Part shown: piece by piece, positions 51,266 through 60,769 of the stretch
Layout: the number at the start of each line of letters is the position of its first letter
Position numbering within the stretch: the first letter of the stretch is position 1
Assembly (NCBI GenBank): GCA_036794825.1
Contig: DAIRGA010000026.1
Span: forward strand, 1-64,000
Reading direction: 5' to 3'
Origin: RZYY01 sp036794825
Lineage (GTDB): Bacteria > Bacteroidota > Bacteroidia > Bacteroidales > 4484-276
Length of the DNA: 64,000 nucleotides
Translations under genes and position numbers: made by a program
Notes under the pieces: generated by a model
The model's input: the letters and a program-made list of their open reading frames with translations, nothing else
What the model was told of the DNA's origin: nothing
Databases searched by the model: none

Positions 51266-52618
51266 TTATGATTGTTTTGATTCGAATTTATCTTTGCCCC
51301 AGATTCGTTTCATCAGTTCGATGGCGTCTTTGTTTTTCAACATTCCCTTCAATTCGTAACGGCGCTGAACGAAAATGCAGTTTTCCATCATTCCACGTCC
51401 CTGAACGATATCTTCTGCCAGCGCATAACAACCCGGCGACCCGCAAGCACCGCAGTCAACCATAGGCAGCATCTGGATTATTTGCCTAATCAGCTTCATT
51501 TTGCGCATGGCTTCCGACATATCCTCATCCAGTTTCATCATCGAACGGGGTTTGATATCGCCGATTTTGATCAATTCGGCCAATTCACGGCGGTAGTCGT
51601 TAATCCTAACACTGAAAGCATTTTCCGCCTGGTTTTGCGCTTTTTTGGCACGGTTTCTCATCCTTTCCGCGGTCAGAAAGCGGTTTTCGAGCGCAAGGAC
51701 TCCACCGGCGCAACTTTCATCACAGGCGCGCAGCTCGATGAACTGAAAGCCGGCATTCTCCTCATTTTCCAACTTTTCAAGAAAACCGATTACATTATGC
51801 ACGCCGTCAATGGCAATTCTGCGGCCACTATAATGCTCTGTTTCTCCGGTAGTTAATCCCCACAAGATGGCATCAGGTGAAAGCTTATCCTGCGTTTCTT
51901 CCAACGAACCGCCGTTGTGGATTTTCTGTTCGAGATGCTGATACACTTTATTGAAGGCCGAATCCATGTTGATAACACCGGTAATGGGAGACTGCTCTTT
52001 TTCGGCCGGGCTTTTTATTGCTGCAATCTTGGCAGCGCACTGGGTAAAATAAAAAATCCCGATATCCTCTTCTTTTACCCCCTGGTCGGCCAGGGATTTT
52101 TTGAAGTAAAGCGCTGATATGTCGAGTGGAGGCATGAGCAGGATTAAATTGTGAACCAACGAAGGAAACTGCACCTGGATCAGCCTGACAATTGCCGGAC
52201 AAAATGTGGATATCAATGGTTTTAGGCTATCGGGATCGTTGATTTGCTTTTTTACCTCTTCGCGCAAAATGTGAACTCCGTGCTCCACTTCGAAAACGTC
52301 AGTAAAGCCAAGTTCATGAAGTGCAGAATAGATATCGGTAAGGGAATATTTCGATGGAAACTGTGCAGTAAAGACAGCAGGTATCAGGGCGATGCGGTGT
52401 TTATAATTGAAAATATCAGCAAAATCGTCCTGCTCGATGATAATAGCGCTAACCGGGCATACCCTGAAACACTCTCCGCAGTCAATGCAGCGGTTGTTCA
52501 TCAGTTTTGCCTTACCATCCCTTACCCTGATTGCGTGCGTCGGGCAGATGTTCATACATTTTGAACAACCGATGCATAACTCTTCAACTATCTTAAGTGC
52601 GTGATGGAAATCCTTCAT
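51266..52618 (-). CDS. H-domain protein of the DRTGG-PHP cluster
   Basis: The protein is about 450 residues from the ATG at 52618; a TTG at 52642 is also open. Two ferredoxin motifs (CIGCSKCMNICP, CIDCGECFRVCP) precede an H-domain-like region with L1 STFCPAI (F139, C140), L2 TQCAAK (C194, K197) and L3 RACDESCAGG (C299, C303). A helix and a four-Cys Fe-S domain (DCGACGSPGC, ENC) follow. The four cubane ligands are kept, but the L1 proton-relay Cys is Phe. It shares its layout with the other two sensor proteins and leads the DRTGG-PHP-ATPase operon. It is likely a redox or H2 sensor (inference). Confidence 0.88.
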   Translation of the reverse strand: MKDFHHALKIVEELCIGCSKCMNICPTHAIRVRDGKAKLMNNRCIDCGECFRVCPVSAIIIEQDDFADIFNYKHRIALIPAVFTAQFPSKYSLTDIYSALHELGFTDVFEVEHGVHILREEVKKQINDPDSLKPLISTFCPAIVRLIQVQFPSLVHNLILLMPPLDISALYFKKSLADQGVKEEDIGIFYFTQCAAKIAAIKSPAEKEQSPITGVINMDSAFNKVYQHLEQKIHNGGSLEETQDKLSPDAILWGLTTGETEHYSGRRIAIDGVHNVIGFLEKLENEENAGFQFIELRACDESCAGGVLALENRFLTAERMRNRAKKAQNQAENAFSVRINDYRRELAELIKIGDIKPRSMMKLDEDMSEAMRKMKLIRQIIQMLPMVDCGACGSPGCYALAEDIVQGRGMMENCIFVQRRYELKGMLKNKDAIELMKRIWGKDKFESKQS

Positions 52619-52959
52619 CTCCCCGAAATTAATTTGAAACAATATCCTAAGGTGTAATCCTTAGCTTTTGAAAAAGAATCTACGAATGGCCAGCTTTTTT
52701 AAAACGTTTTCAAAATTAGCCATTTAAAAGGAACTGGATTTTTCACCCTTAAGGTAGGGTCAATGACGACAATCCAACATTTGGGAATTTCTCAAATAAT
52801 TTCAGTATACCATTAAATACCAAGTGGTTTGATTTTAACCAGAGTTGCCAATATTGAAAACTTCAAATTTTCAGGGGACAAAAAGAAACGTAAGAAATTG
52901 GGTTTTGCGTGAAAATTTTCTCAGTCAATTTTCAAAAACATTTTCCTTTGTGAAAAAAT

Positions 52960-52967
52960 TAACTTTG
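52960..52967 (+). promoter_or_regulatory. Predicted promoter of the galactan locus
   Basis: TAACTTTG matches the -7 consensus exactly and gives a leader of about 65 nt before susC. The remainder of the 52619-53040 gap is AT-rich with no gene or clear hairpin. No hybrid two-component, SARP or ECF regulator gene is seen next to the locus in this window. Confidence 0.5.
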
Positions 52968-53040
52968 CATCCAATAATCAGCAGATTATCAATGACGATA
53001 TTGTTTTTCTCAATCATTCACTCAATTAAAAAGCATTTTT

Positions 53041-56000
53041 ATGGTAAATTTTTACAAGTTTAAAAAAGCTTTGCTGCTGGTAGCGCTGTTTCTTGCAGTG
53101 CTGCCTGCTATTGCGCAAAGGGGCGACATTACCGGAACGGTAAGGGATGCCGACGACCGTGCAACAATCCCCGGGGTTTCTATTGTTGTGAAAGGAACCC
53201 TGCTGGGAACTACAACCGACATTAATGGTAATTTCAGAATTGCCGTAGATCCAAACACAACATTGATTTTTTCGTTCGTCGGGTATGCAACCACTGAAGT
53301 TGTTGTACAACCCAACACCAGTATTGTGGTAGATTTGAAAATTGAAGCCACAGCATTGGAGGAGTTCATTGTAATCGGTTATGGAGTGCAGAAAAAGAGC
53401 GATGCTACCGGTTCAGTGGTTGCCATTGATTCGAAGAGTTTCAACCAGGGGCAGATCATAAACCCGGCTGGTCTTGTTTCGGGCAAGATTGCCGGTGTAC
53501 AGATCACCGATGGTGGTGGCGCACCCGGCGAGGGCGCTACAATCAGGATCAGGGGCGGATCATCGTTATCGGCCAGTAACGATCCGCTGTATGTAATTGA
53601 TGGTGTCCCGATTGACAATGAGGGGATATCCGGATCGAGAAGCCCGCTGAACTCCATCAATCCCGCCGATATCGAAACCTTTACCGTTCTGAAAGATGCT
53701 TCTGCCACAGCCATTTACGGGTCAAGGGCATCCAACGGGGTTATCATTATCACTACTAAAAAAGGGAAAACCGGATCTCCTCTAAAACTGGAGTATAATG
53801 GTAATTTCTCGCTGGCATCACCGGTGAAAACCATTGATGTACTGGGGGCTAAGGAGTTTTCGAGGCTGGTGAACGAGCGCTATCCCGGATATGCTGATAT
53901 GCTCGGCACGAGCAGTACCGACTGGCAGAACGAAATATATCAGAACGCCTTTGGGATGGATCACGTTCTTGGCATTACCGGTGCTTACAAGATGTTGCCT
54001 TATCGCTTTTCGGTAGGTTATTCGAACCAGGATGGTATTCTGAAAACCGACAATACCGCTCGCACAACCATCAATGCAGCCCTCAATCCTGCTTTCTTTA
54101 ATGACCACCTGAAGGTAAACGTGAACTTTAAATATGCCAACGAGCAGAACCAGTTCGCCGATCGTGGCGCTATTGGAGCATCCGTGCAATATGATCCGAC
54201 CAAACCAATAACCTCCGGAACCACTTACAATCCTTATTATATGAACGATGTGAACGACGACGGAATTTCGGATACGATCCTGATGCCCTCAACAGATTTT
54301 GGAGGATACTGGGCATGGATCCAGAGTAATGGTACCGATGTTCCGGTAGAACAGGGATCGAGCAACCCGGTTGCATTGCTCAACCTTAGGGATGACAATT
54401 CAGTGGTCAACCGTACGATCGGAAACATCCAACTGGATTACAAATTTCACTTTTTACCGGAGTTAAGAGCCAACCTGAACCTGGGAATGGATCACTCAAA
54501 TTCATCAGGCGAAGTAATTGTACCCGATTATGCTCCCTGGGTTTACGACCCTTTGAATGGCGGTGGTATTTACAACTACTACGAACAGGAGAAAAAGAAC
54601 GAATTGCTCGATTTCTATCTCAACTACAATAAGGATCTCACCAGCATAGAAAGCAATATTGATGTGATGGCGGGTTACTCCTGGCAGCATTTCTGGAGGG
54701 CCGATTCCAGCCTGAACGGGAATTACTCGAGAGACTTCACCATTGATCCTGTGCGCCCGGGCGTCTACCAGAAAAATTTCTTCGGCGATCCTAAACGCAC
54801 CTATAATATAACGCCAAATTATGTACCCACCGAAAGTTACCTGGTGTCATTCTTTGGACGACTCAACTATACTTTCAAAGAGCGTTACCTGTTGACCTTA
54901 ACCCTTCGTAATGACGGAACATCGAGATTTTCGCCCGACACGCGCTGGGGATTATTCCCATCGGCTGCATTTGCCTGGCGGATGCTGGATGAGAGCTTCA
55001 TGAAGAACGCCAATGTACTTTCCCAGTTGAAGCTGCGACTGGGTTGGGGTGTAACCGGTCAGCAAAACATCAATCAGGGTGATTATCCTTACCTTCCCCG
55101 CTACACCAGAAGCAACCAATTCGCCCGTTACCAGCTTGGTAACCTTTTCTACTATACCATGCGGCCGGCAGGATACGATTACAATATCAAGTGGGAAGAA
55201 ACCACAACCCTTAACTTAGGTTTGGATTTCGGCTTCGCTCAGGATCGTTTCTACGGGTCTATTGACATCTACAACCGAAAAACAGAAGATCTTATCAACT
55301 TCATTCCCGTTCCGGCCGGCACGAACCTTTCCAATTTTATCCTTACCAATGTTGGAAACCTTGAAAATAAAGGATTTGAGTTTATGCTTACCTCACGTAT
55401 TTTCAACACTAGCGAACTATTTTGGGAAGTGGGCTTTAATGCCACTTACAATCAGAACGAAATTACCAAACTCACGGCTTCTGATGACCCTGACTATCTC
55501 GGCGTTGAAACCGGCGGAATTTCAGGTGGTGTAGGGAACTTTGTTCAGATGAACAGCGTTGGGCGACCAGCCAATTCTTTCTTTGTTTTCGAGCAGGTTT
55601 ACGGAACCGATGGCAAGCCAATCCAGGGTTTATATGTTGACCGCAATGGTGATGGCGAGATAACCAATGCTGACCGCTACCATTACAAAAAACCGGCAGC
55701 CGATTTCTACTTTGGTATTTCATCTGCCCTCAACTACAAGCAATGGGATTTTACCTTCTCTGGGCGCGCCAATTTTGGAAATTATGTCTACAACAACGTC
55801 GAATCAGAGAACGCTGTTTACGAACGACTATACCGTCCGGAAGGACCTTATCTTGGCAATATCGTTTCAGCGGTGGCCAATACAGATTTTATCAATCCTC
55901 AGTATTTGTCGGATTATTACATTCAGGATGCCTCATTCTTCAGGATGGACAATATTTCGCTCAGCTACAGTTTCCCTGATTTGATCAACGGCAAGGCTGA

Positions 56001-56142
56001 TCTGAGAATTACAGGTACTGTGATGAATGCGTTTGTCATTACACAGTATGATGGTGTTGATCCCGAGATCAGCGGCGGGATTGACAACCGGTTTTATCCC
56101 CGCCCGCGCACCTATGTTTTAGGCCTTAATCTTCAATTTTAA
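53041..56142 (+). CDS. susC: SusC/RagA-family TonB-dependent outer-membrane transporter
   Basis: The 1033-residue protein imports oligosaccharides through the outer membrane with energy from TonB. In order: signal peptide (ending PAIAQRG), a carboxypeptidase-like domain (GDITGTVRDADDRATIPGVSI, LIFSFVGYATTEV), and the SusC plug (YGVQKKSDATGSVVAI, RIRGGSSLSASNDPLYVIDGVP, DASATAIYGSRASNGVIIITTKKG). A long beta-barrel ends in RPRTYVLGLNLQF with a terminal Phe. Everything is full length. The substrate is inferred as galactan fragments from the GH53 and GH2 genes downstream. It is followed 3 nt later by susD. Confidence 0.97.
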   Translation: MVNFYKFKKALLLVALFLAVLPAIAQRGDITGTVRDADDRATIPGVSIVVKGTLLGTTTDINGNFRIAVDPNTTLIFSFVGYATTEVVVQPNTSIVVDLKIEATALEEFIVIGYGVQKKSDATGSVVAIDSKSFNQGQIINPAGLVSGKIAGVQITDGGGAPGEGATIRIRGGSSLSASNDPLYVIDGVPIDNEGISGSRSPLNSINPADIETFTVLKDASATAIYGSRASNGVIIITTKKGKTGSPLKLEYNGNFSLASPVKTIDVLGAKEFSRLVNERYPGYADMLGTSSTDWQNEIYQNAFGMDHVLGITGAYKMLPYRFSVGYSNQDGILKTDNTARTTINAALNPAFFNDHLKVNVNFKYANEQNQFADRGAIGASVQYDPTKPITSGTTYNPYYMNDVNDDGISDTILMPSTDFGGYWAWIQSNGTDVPVEQGSSNPVALLNLRDDNSVVNRTIGNIQLDYKFHFLPELRANLNLGMDHSNSSGEVIVPDYAPWVYDPLNGGGIYNYYEQEKKNELLDFYLNYNKDLTSIESNIDVMAGYSWQHFWRADSSLNGNYSRDFTIDPVRPGVYQKNFFGDPKRTYNITPNYVPTESYLVSFFGRLNYTFKERYLLTLTLRNDGTSRFSPDTRWGLFPSAAFAWRMLDESFMKNANVLSQLKLRLGWGVTGQQNINQGDYPYLPRYTRSNQFARYQLGNLFYYTMRPAGYDYNIKWEETTTLNLGLDFGFAQDRFYGSIDIYNRKTEDLINFIPVPAGTNLSNFILTNVGNLENKGFEFMLTSRIFNTSELFWEVGFNATYNQNEITKLTASDDPDYLGVETGGISGGVGNFVQMNSVGRPANSFFVFEQVYGTDGKPIQGLYVDRNGDGEITNADRYHYKKPAADFYFGISSALNYKQWDFTFSGRANFGNYVYNNVESENAVYERLYRPEGPYLGNIVSAVANTDFINPQYLSDYYIQDASFFRMDNISLSYSFPDLINGKADLRITGTVMNAFVITQYDGVDPEISGGIDNRFYPRPRTYVLGLNLQF

Positions 56143-56145
56143 TCA

Positions 56146-57747
56146 ATGAAAGGAATAACAGACATGAAAAAGATATTCAACATATTATTGCTCGCAGCAG
56201 GATTGTTTGTACTGATTACCTCCTGCGTTAAAGACCTCGACACTATACCACTTGATAAGGATGTGGTAACCGCTGCAACTGTTTTTGAAGACCCTGCCGC
56301 CTACAAGGAAGTATTGGCCAAATTATATGCAGGTCTTGCGGTGTCAGGTCAGGATGGCCCCAGTGGCAACGCTGACATCAGCGGAATTGACGAGGGATTT
56401 GGCCAGTACCTCAGAGGATGGTGGTATCACCAGGAATTGCCCACCGATGAGGCGGTAATTGGTTGGAACGACCAGACGATCAAAGATTTTCACAACATTT
56501 CATGGGGAACCAGCGACGTGTTTATTTCGGCGATGTATTACAGGATATTTTACCAGATTTCGGCCTGCAACGAATATATCCGCGAAACTACTGATAGTAA
56601 GCTGGACGAAAGAGGCGTAGCAGGTCAGCTCAGAACCGACGTAGAGCACTACCGCGCTGAAGCCAGATTCCTGCGTGCATTGAGTTACTGGCATGCGATG
56701 GATTTGTTTGGTAACGTGCCATTTGTCACCGAAAATGACGCCGTTGGAGCATTTTTCCCACAAAGAATAGAGCGGAAAGACCTTTTCAAATATGTTGTGG
56801 ATGAACTGCAGGCCATCGAGGATAAACTTTTACCGCCCCGCTCGGAGTATGCAAGAGCCGACCAGGCTGCTGCATGGGCTTTGCTGGCAAAGGTATTCCT
56901 GAATGCCCAGGTGTATGCCGGCGAAAACAGGTATGCCGACTGTGCTGCTTACTGCAACAAAATCATCACCGCAGGTTATACCCTCCATCCGGCTTATCGC
57001 AATCTTTTCCTTGCTGATAATGAACAATGTACGGATGAGGTGATTTTTGCGGTAGCCTTTGATGGCGATGCAACCAGAACCTGGGGTGGAACAAATTTTA
57101 TCATTCACGCAGCCATAGGCGGCAGTATGATTCCCGCTGATTTCGGGTTTGGAGGTGGCTGGGGCGGAACCCGCACCACTAGTGCCTTTGTTGACAAGTT
57201 CCCGAGCGAAACCGGGTCTCCCGATAAAAGGGGAATGTTTCACACGGACGGTCAAAATAAAGAGATTGTCAACATCGGCGAGTTTACCGACGGATATGCG
57301 ATTACCAAATGGAGAAATGTAAAATCCAATGGTTCGGGCGGCAAAAGCCTCGATTTCCCGGATACCGATTTCCCGATGTTCCGCCTGGCCGATATTTACC
57401 TTATGTATGCCGAAGCTGCTGTCAACAATGCTGCTGATATTAACCAGGCGGTGCTATATGTAAACGAAATCAGAAAAAGAGCCTATGGAAACCTGACCGG
57501 TAATATTAACGCAGGACAGTTGACAATGGATTTCATCCTTGACGAAAGAGCGAGAGAACTTTATTGGGAGTGCCACCGCAGGACCGACCTTATCCGGCAT
57601 GGAAAATTCACCACCTCTGATTATCTCTGGCCATGGAAGGGCAATGTAGCTGAAGGGAAAGCAGTGGATAATAAATATAACCTCTTCCCTATTCCGGCTT
57701 CGGATGTCACTGCAAATCCTAATCTCAAACAAAATGACGGATACTAA
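56146..57747 (+). CDS. susD: SusD/RagB-family outer-membrane glycan-binding lipoprotein
   Basis: The 533-residue lipoprotein (LITSCVKD) captures glycan and lids SusC. The helical TPR-like fold is visible (EHYRAEARFLRALSYWHAMDLFGNVPF, AWALLAKVFLNAQVYAGENRYADCAAYCNKII). The C-terminal SusD signature is FMLDERAREL-like FILDERARELYWECHRRTDLIRHGKF with NLFPIPASDVTANPNLKQN at the end. A second ATG at 56164 gives a more usual signal peptide and may be the true start. It sits directly after susC. Confidence 0.97.
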   Translation: MKGITDMKKIFNILLLAAGLFVLITSCVKDLDTIPLDKDVVTAATVFEDPAAYKEVLAKLYAGLAVSGQDGPSGNADISGIDEGFGQYLRGWWYHQELPTDEAVIGWNDQTIKDFHNISWGTSDVFISAMYYRIFYQISACNEYIRETTDSKLDERGVAGQLRTDVEHYRAEARFLRALSYWHAMDLFGNVPFVTENDAVGAFFPQRIERKDLFKYVVDELQAIEDKLLPPRSEYARADQAAAWALLAKVFLNAQVYAGENRYADCAAYCNKIITAGYTLHPAYRNLFLADNEQCTDEVIFAVAFDGDATRTWGGTNFIIHAAIGGSMIPADFGFGGGWGGTRTTSAFVDKFPSETGSPDKRGMFHTDGQNKEIVNIGEFTDGYAITKWRNVKSNGSGGKSLDFPDTDFPMFRLADIYLMYAEAAVNNAADINQAVLYVNEIRKRAYGNLTGNINAGQLTMDFILDERARELYWECHRRTDLIRHGKFTTSDYLWPWKGNVAEGKAVDNKYNLFPIPASDVTANPNLKQNDGY

Positions 57748-57765
57748 TCATTAAAATAACTGACA

Positions 57766-58920
57766 ATGAAAAAGATAGCATTTATAATCATCAACATCAT
57801 AGGGCTAGGCCTTTTCAATTCCTGCGAAAAGGCCACACAGGATCCCGTGCTGGACCTGAGCAAATCCACCGCTGCCGCGCTCACTTCACCCGCTGACAAC
57901 AGCCAGTTTGTATTTACGGAAGAGATACAGGACACCCTGATCACCTTCGAATGGAACCCGGCAGTTTATAATCTCGACAACCTCGAGAAAATACTCTACA
58001 GCCTTCAGATTGATTTGGCCGACAGCAGTTTTAAAAATGCTAAGGAACTGGTGAGTACGAATGAAACTTCCTTCAGCATGACGGTTAAATCGTTGAACAA
58101 CACACTGATTACTCTCGGCATAGCTCCGGAAATTCCAGGAAATGTCGAGGTAAGAGTAGTGTCGAGGTTTAATACTTCAAGTTCCTACTCCGTGCTTAAC
58201 TCTGGAAATCTGGTGTTAACTGTAACTCCTTATGATGCTGCTCCGACAGCTCCGCCACTTTACCTGATTGGCGACGGGACATCTGTTGGTTGGGACAACA
58301 CCAACACCAGTCTCCAATTTGCGTTTGACAATGATTTGAAGGTTTATAAAATTGTCGCTACACTGAGTGGTGGAGGAAAATGGATTAAAGCATTCGAAGT
58401 GCCTGGCCAGTGGGCGCCACAATGGGGAACCGATGCAACCGGAACCTCAACAGGCGGCCCGCTCGTTTACCGCCCCACTGAAGATGTGCCTGACCCACCA
58501 GCAATCCCAACACCTGCAGAACCCGGCGACTACCTGATCGTTTTCGATCTGATCAACAAGGTTTATACAGTTACACCCTCCGACATTGCGCAAACCATGC
58601 ATATCATAGGCGATGCAACCACTGCCGGATGGAACAATGCCCAGGCCGTACCAATGACCAAAGTCTCCCCGGGAAAATTCGAGCTGGTTACAACCCTTAG
58701 CGCATCAGCTACCGAAGGGTTCAAATTCCTGGTGAACCAGGGAGCATGGGCGCCGATGTACGGGACAGTCGAAGGAGCAGCTTTCGGAAATGGCGTTCTG
58801 ATTTACCGTGAAACCGAAGCCGATCCGGATCCCAAATCAATTCCCCCGCCCGCAACCACAGGCTCGTACCTGATCGAAATGGATATTGTGCAAATGACTT
58901 ACAAAGTCACACCACAGTAA
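57766..58920 (+). CDS. SusE/SusF-like surface glycan-binding lipoprotein
   Basis: This 384-residue lipoprotein (LGLFNSCEK) has an N-terminal SusE immunoglobulin-like domain (ALTSPADNSQFVF, ITFEWNPA). Two tandem carbohydrate-binding modules follow, each starting with LYLIGDGTSVGWDN or MHIIGDATTAGWNN, containing a QWAPQWG or AWAPMYG segment and ending in a YLIVFDLINKVYTVTP or YLIEMDIVQMTYKVTP strand. It holds glycan at the surface for SusCD. It is 18 nt after susD and followed by a terminator. Confidence 0.92.
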   Translation: MKKIAFIIINIIGLGLFNSCEKATQDPVLDLSKSTAAALTSPADNSQFVFTEEIQDTLITFEWNPAVYNLDNLEKILYSLQIDLADSSFKNAKELVSTNETSFSMTVKSLNNTLITLGIAPEIPGNVEVRVVSRFNTSSSYSVLNSGNLVLTVTPYDAAPTAPPLYLIGDGTSVGWDNTNTSLQFAFDNDLKVYKIVATLSGGGKWIKAFEVPGQWAPQWGTDATGTSTGGPLVYRPTEDVPDPPAIPTPAEPGDYLIVFDLINKVYTVTPSDIAQTMHIIGDATTAGWNNAQAVPMTKVSPGKFELVTTLSASATEGFKFLVNQGAWAPMYGTVEGAAFGNGVLIYRETEADPDPKSIPPPATTGSYLIEMDIVQMTYKVTPQ

Positions 58921-58941
58921 ATCGAAAAGATTTTTTGACGT

Positions 58942-58976
58942 AAAAAAGCTGCTCTTCACGGGGCAGCTTTTTTTAT
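58942..58976 (+). terminator. Terminator after the susE-like gene
   Basis: AAAAAAGCTGC (58942-58952) pairs with GCAGCTTTTTT (58963-58973) with a T-run. It divides the transporter genes from the glycosidase genes, so the latter may be transcribed less or from their own promoter. Confidence 0.8.
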
Positions 58977-59077
58977 TTCCATTGATTGTTGTCTTTTATC
59001 AACCAGAATCTCACAAATTGGCGCTAAGGGCATTTTGTCCAAAAAGTCTATTTTTACATTCTTTTCAACTCGGTACA

Positions 59078-60769
59078 ATGAAAAAACTCATTTTCCTCTT
59101 TTTACTATCAACCTTCACTGACTTAAATGCACAAACTTTTTTCCTGGGCGCCGACCTCTCCTATGTGAACGAAATGGAGGATTGCGGGGCTGTTTATTAT
59201 GAAAACCAGGTAACAAAGGATCCATATCTGATTTTTAGCAGCCATCAGGCTAATATTGCACGGTTCAGGCTTTGGCACTCTCCCGAATGGACTCAATACA
59301 GCACTTTGGAGGATGTGAAAAAATCCATAGGCAGGGCTAAAGCTGCCGGGATGACTGTGCTGCTCGATTTCCATTATTCCGACACATGGACCGACCCCGG
59401 TCAGCAGCTAATACCGGCTGCCTGGAATGAGATTTCGGATCTGACCATCCTCGGCGATTCACTTTTTAATTATACCTACAACACACTGAACCACTTGCAG
59501 GGCTTGGGACTGCTGCCCGATATGGTACAAATTGGCAACGAAACCAACGGCAACATCCTGGTCAAACAAGGTGAGCCTCTCTATCCAATCGTTTGGGAAA
59601 GAAACATTTACCTTTTCGAGCGTGGAATTATAGCGGTTAATGCCATCAACCAAACCCACAGCGCTGACATAAAAACAGTGATTCACATTGCCAAACCAGA
59701 AAGCGCTTTAACCTGGTTTAATACCGCTGCTGGTCAAGGCTTCAACGATTTTGATATCATCGGCATCTCCTACTATCCGGGTTGGTCAGTACACGACATC
59801 CGTGAGGCCGCTTCTATAATCGGCCAGCTAAGAACCACCCACCTAAAAGAGGTACTGATCGTCGAAACAGGCTATCCATGGACACTTTCGTGGTCTGACA
59901 ACGCCAACAATCTGTTAGGGACTTCCAACTTATTGAAGACTTTTGGCAATTCCACTTCCGATGAAATCCAGCGCGATGTGATGACTGAACTTTCCTGGCT
60001 GGTCAGTGAAAGTGGCGGATTGGGTGTGATTTACTGGGAACCGGCCTGGGTGTCAACCCCATGTTCTACCCAGTGGAGTGTCGGTTCGCACTGGGAAAAT
60101 GCCACTTTCTTCGATTTCGGTTACGACCTGCACCAGGGCATAGGTTTCCTCAGCTACGACTATTCCACAATGCCCCCGGGTCTTGACTCGGTTTTGGTGT
60201 CGTTTAAAGTTGATATGACCGGCGTAGATACTACCAGCGGTGTTTTTGTGACCGGCGATTTTACCGGCCAGAACTGGCTTTTCAGAGAGATGAGACATAT
60301 CGGCCAAAATGTTTTTGAGTACACTGAGAAAATCCCCGGCAGAAGCACCGGAGCCTATATTTTTCAAAATAAAGCCGACTGGAGCACCCAATCGCGTGAG
60401 CCGGTTCCTTCAGCCTGTGCCTTGAAATGGAATACTCACAGGGAGTTTGTCGTTAAAAACCAGCCTGTTGAATTCGCTTTTAAATGGGGCTCATGCGAAG
60501 GTATCAGCGGGTTGGCGGTGGATGGTCAGTTGGTTAACCAGGTGAAAATATTCCCAAATCCGACTACTTCTTCTTTCCTGCTTCACTCCAATCAAAATAT
60601 CAGCAGGATTGAGATTGCCGACTATTTTGGTCGTATTGTGAAATCCATTCCGATTCAAATGCTGTCCGAAATTAACGTTGATGTGTCGGATATTCCTTCA
60701 GGGGCTTATTTTGTTCATGTTTACAACGATTATTCACTATTGACTTCAAGAAAATTACTGGTAAAATGA
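59078..60769 (+). CDS. GH53 endo-beta-1,4-galactanase with type IX secretion domain
   Basis: The enzyme is about 563 residues from the ATG at 59078 (the frame opens earlier at 58982). A signal peptide ends near LNAQTF. The GH53 barrel (20-365) shows FLGADLSYVNEMEDCG, FRLWHSPEW, LLDFHYSDTWTDPG, the acid/base Glu in VQIGNETNG and the nucleophile Glu in VLIVETGYPW, with WEPAWVSTPC near the end. A starch-binding-like beta module follows (SFKVDMTGVDTTSGVFVTGDFTGQNW). A C-terminal sorting domain (VKIFPNPTTSSF, GAYFVHVYN, TSRKLLVK) marks type IX secretion. It cuts beta-1,4-galactan outside the cell. A TATTTTTA box near 59049 may be its promoter. Confidence 0.95.
   Translation: MKKLIFLFLLSTFTDLNAQTFFLGADLSYVNEMEDCGAVYYENQVTKDPYLIFSSHQANIARFRLWHSPEWTQYSTLEDVKKSIGRAKAAGMTVLLDFHYSDTWTDPGQQLIPAAWNEISDLTILGDSLFNYTYNTLNHLQGLGLLPDMVQIGNETNGNILVKQGEPLYPIVWERNIYLFERGIIAVNAINQTHSADIKTVIHIAKPESALTWFNTAAGQGFNDFDIIGISYYPGWSVHDIREAASIIGQLRTTHLKEVLIVETGYPWTLSWSDNANNLLGTSNLLKTFGNSTSDEIQRDVMTELSWLVSESGGLGVIYWEPAWVSTPCSTQWSVGSHWENATFFDFGYDLHQGIGFLSYDYSTMPPGLDSVLVSFKVDMTGVDTTSGVFVTGDFTGQNWLFREMRHIGQNVFEYTEKIPGRSTGAYIFQNKADWSTQSREPVPSACALKWNTHREFVVKNQPVEFAFKWGSCEGISGLAVDGQLVNQVKIFPNPTTSSFLLHSNQNISRIEIADYFGRIVKSIPIQMLSEINVDVSDIPSGAYFVHVYNDYSLLTSRKLLVK

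Noticed and set aside
58982..59077. N-terminal extension of the first GH53 protein
   Set aside because: It would bury the signal peptide; the ATG at 59078 starts it correctly.
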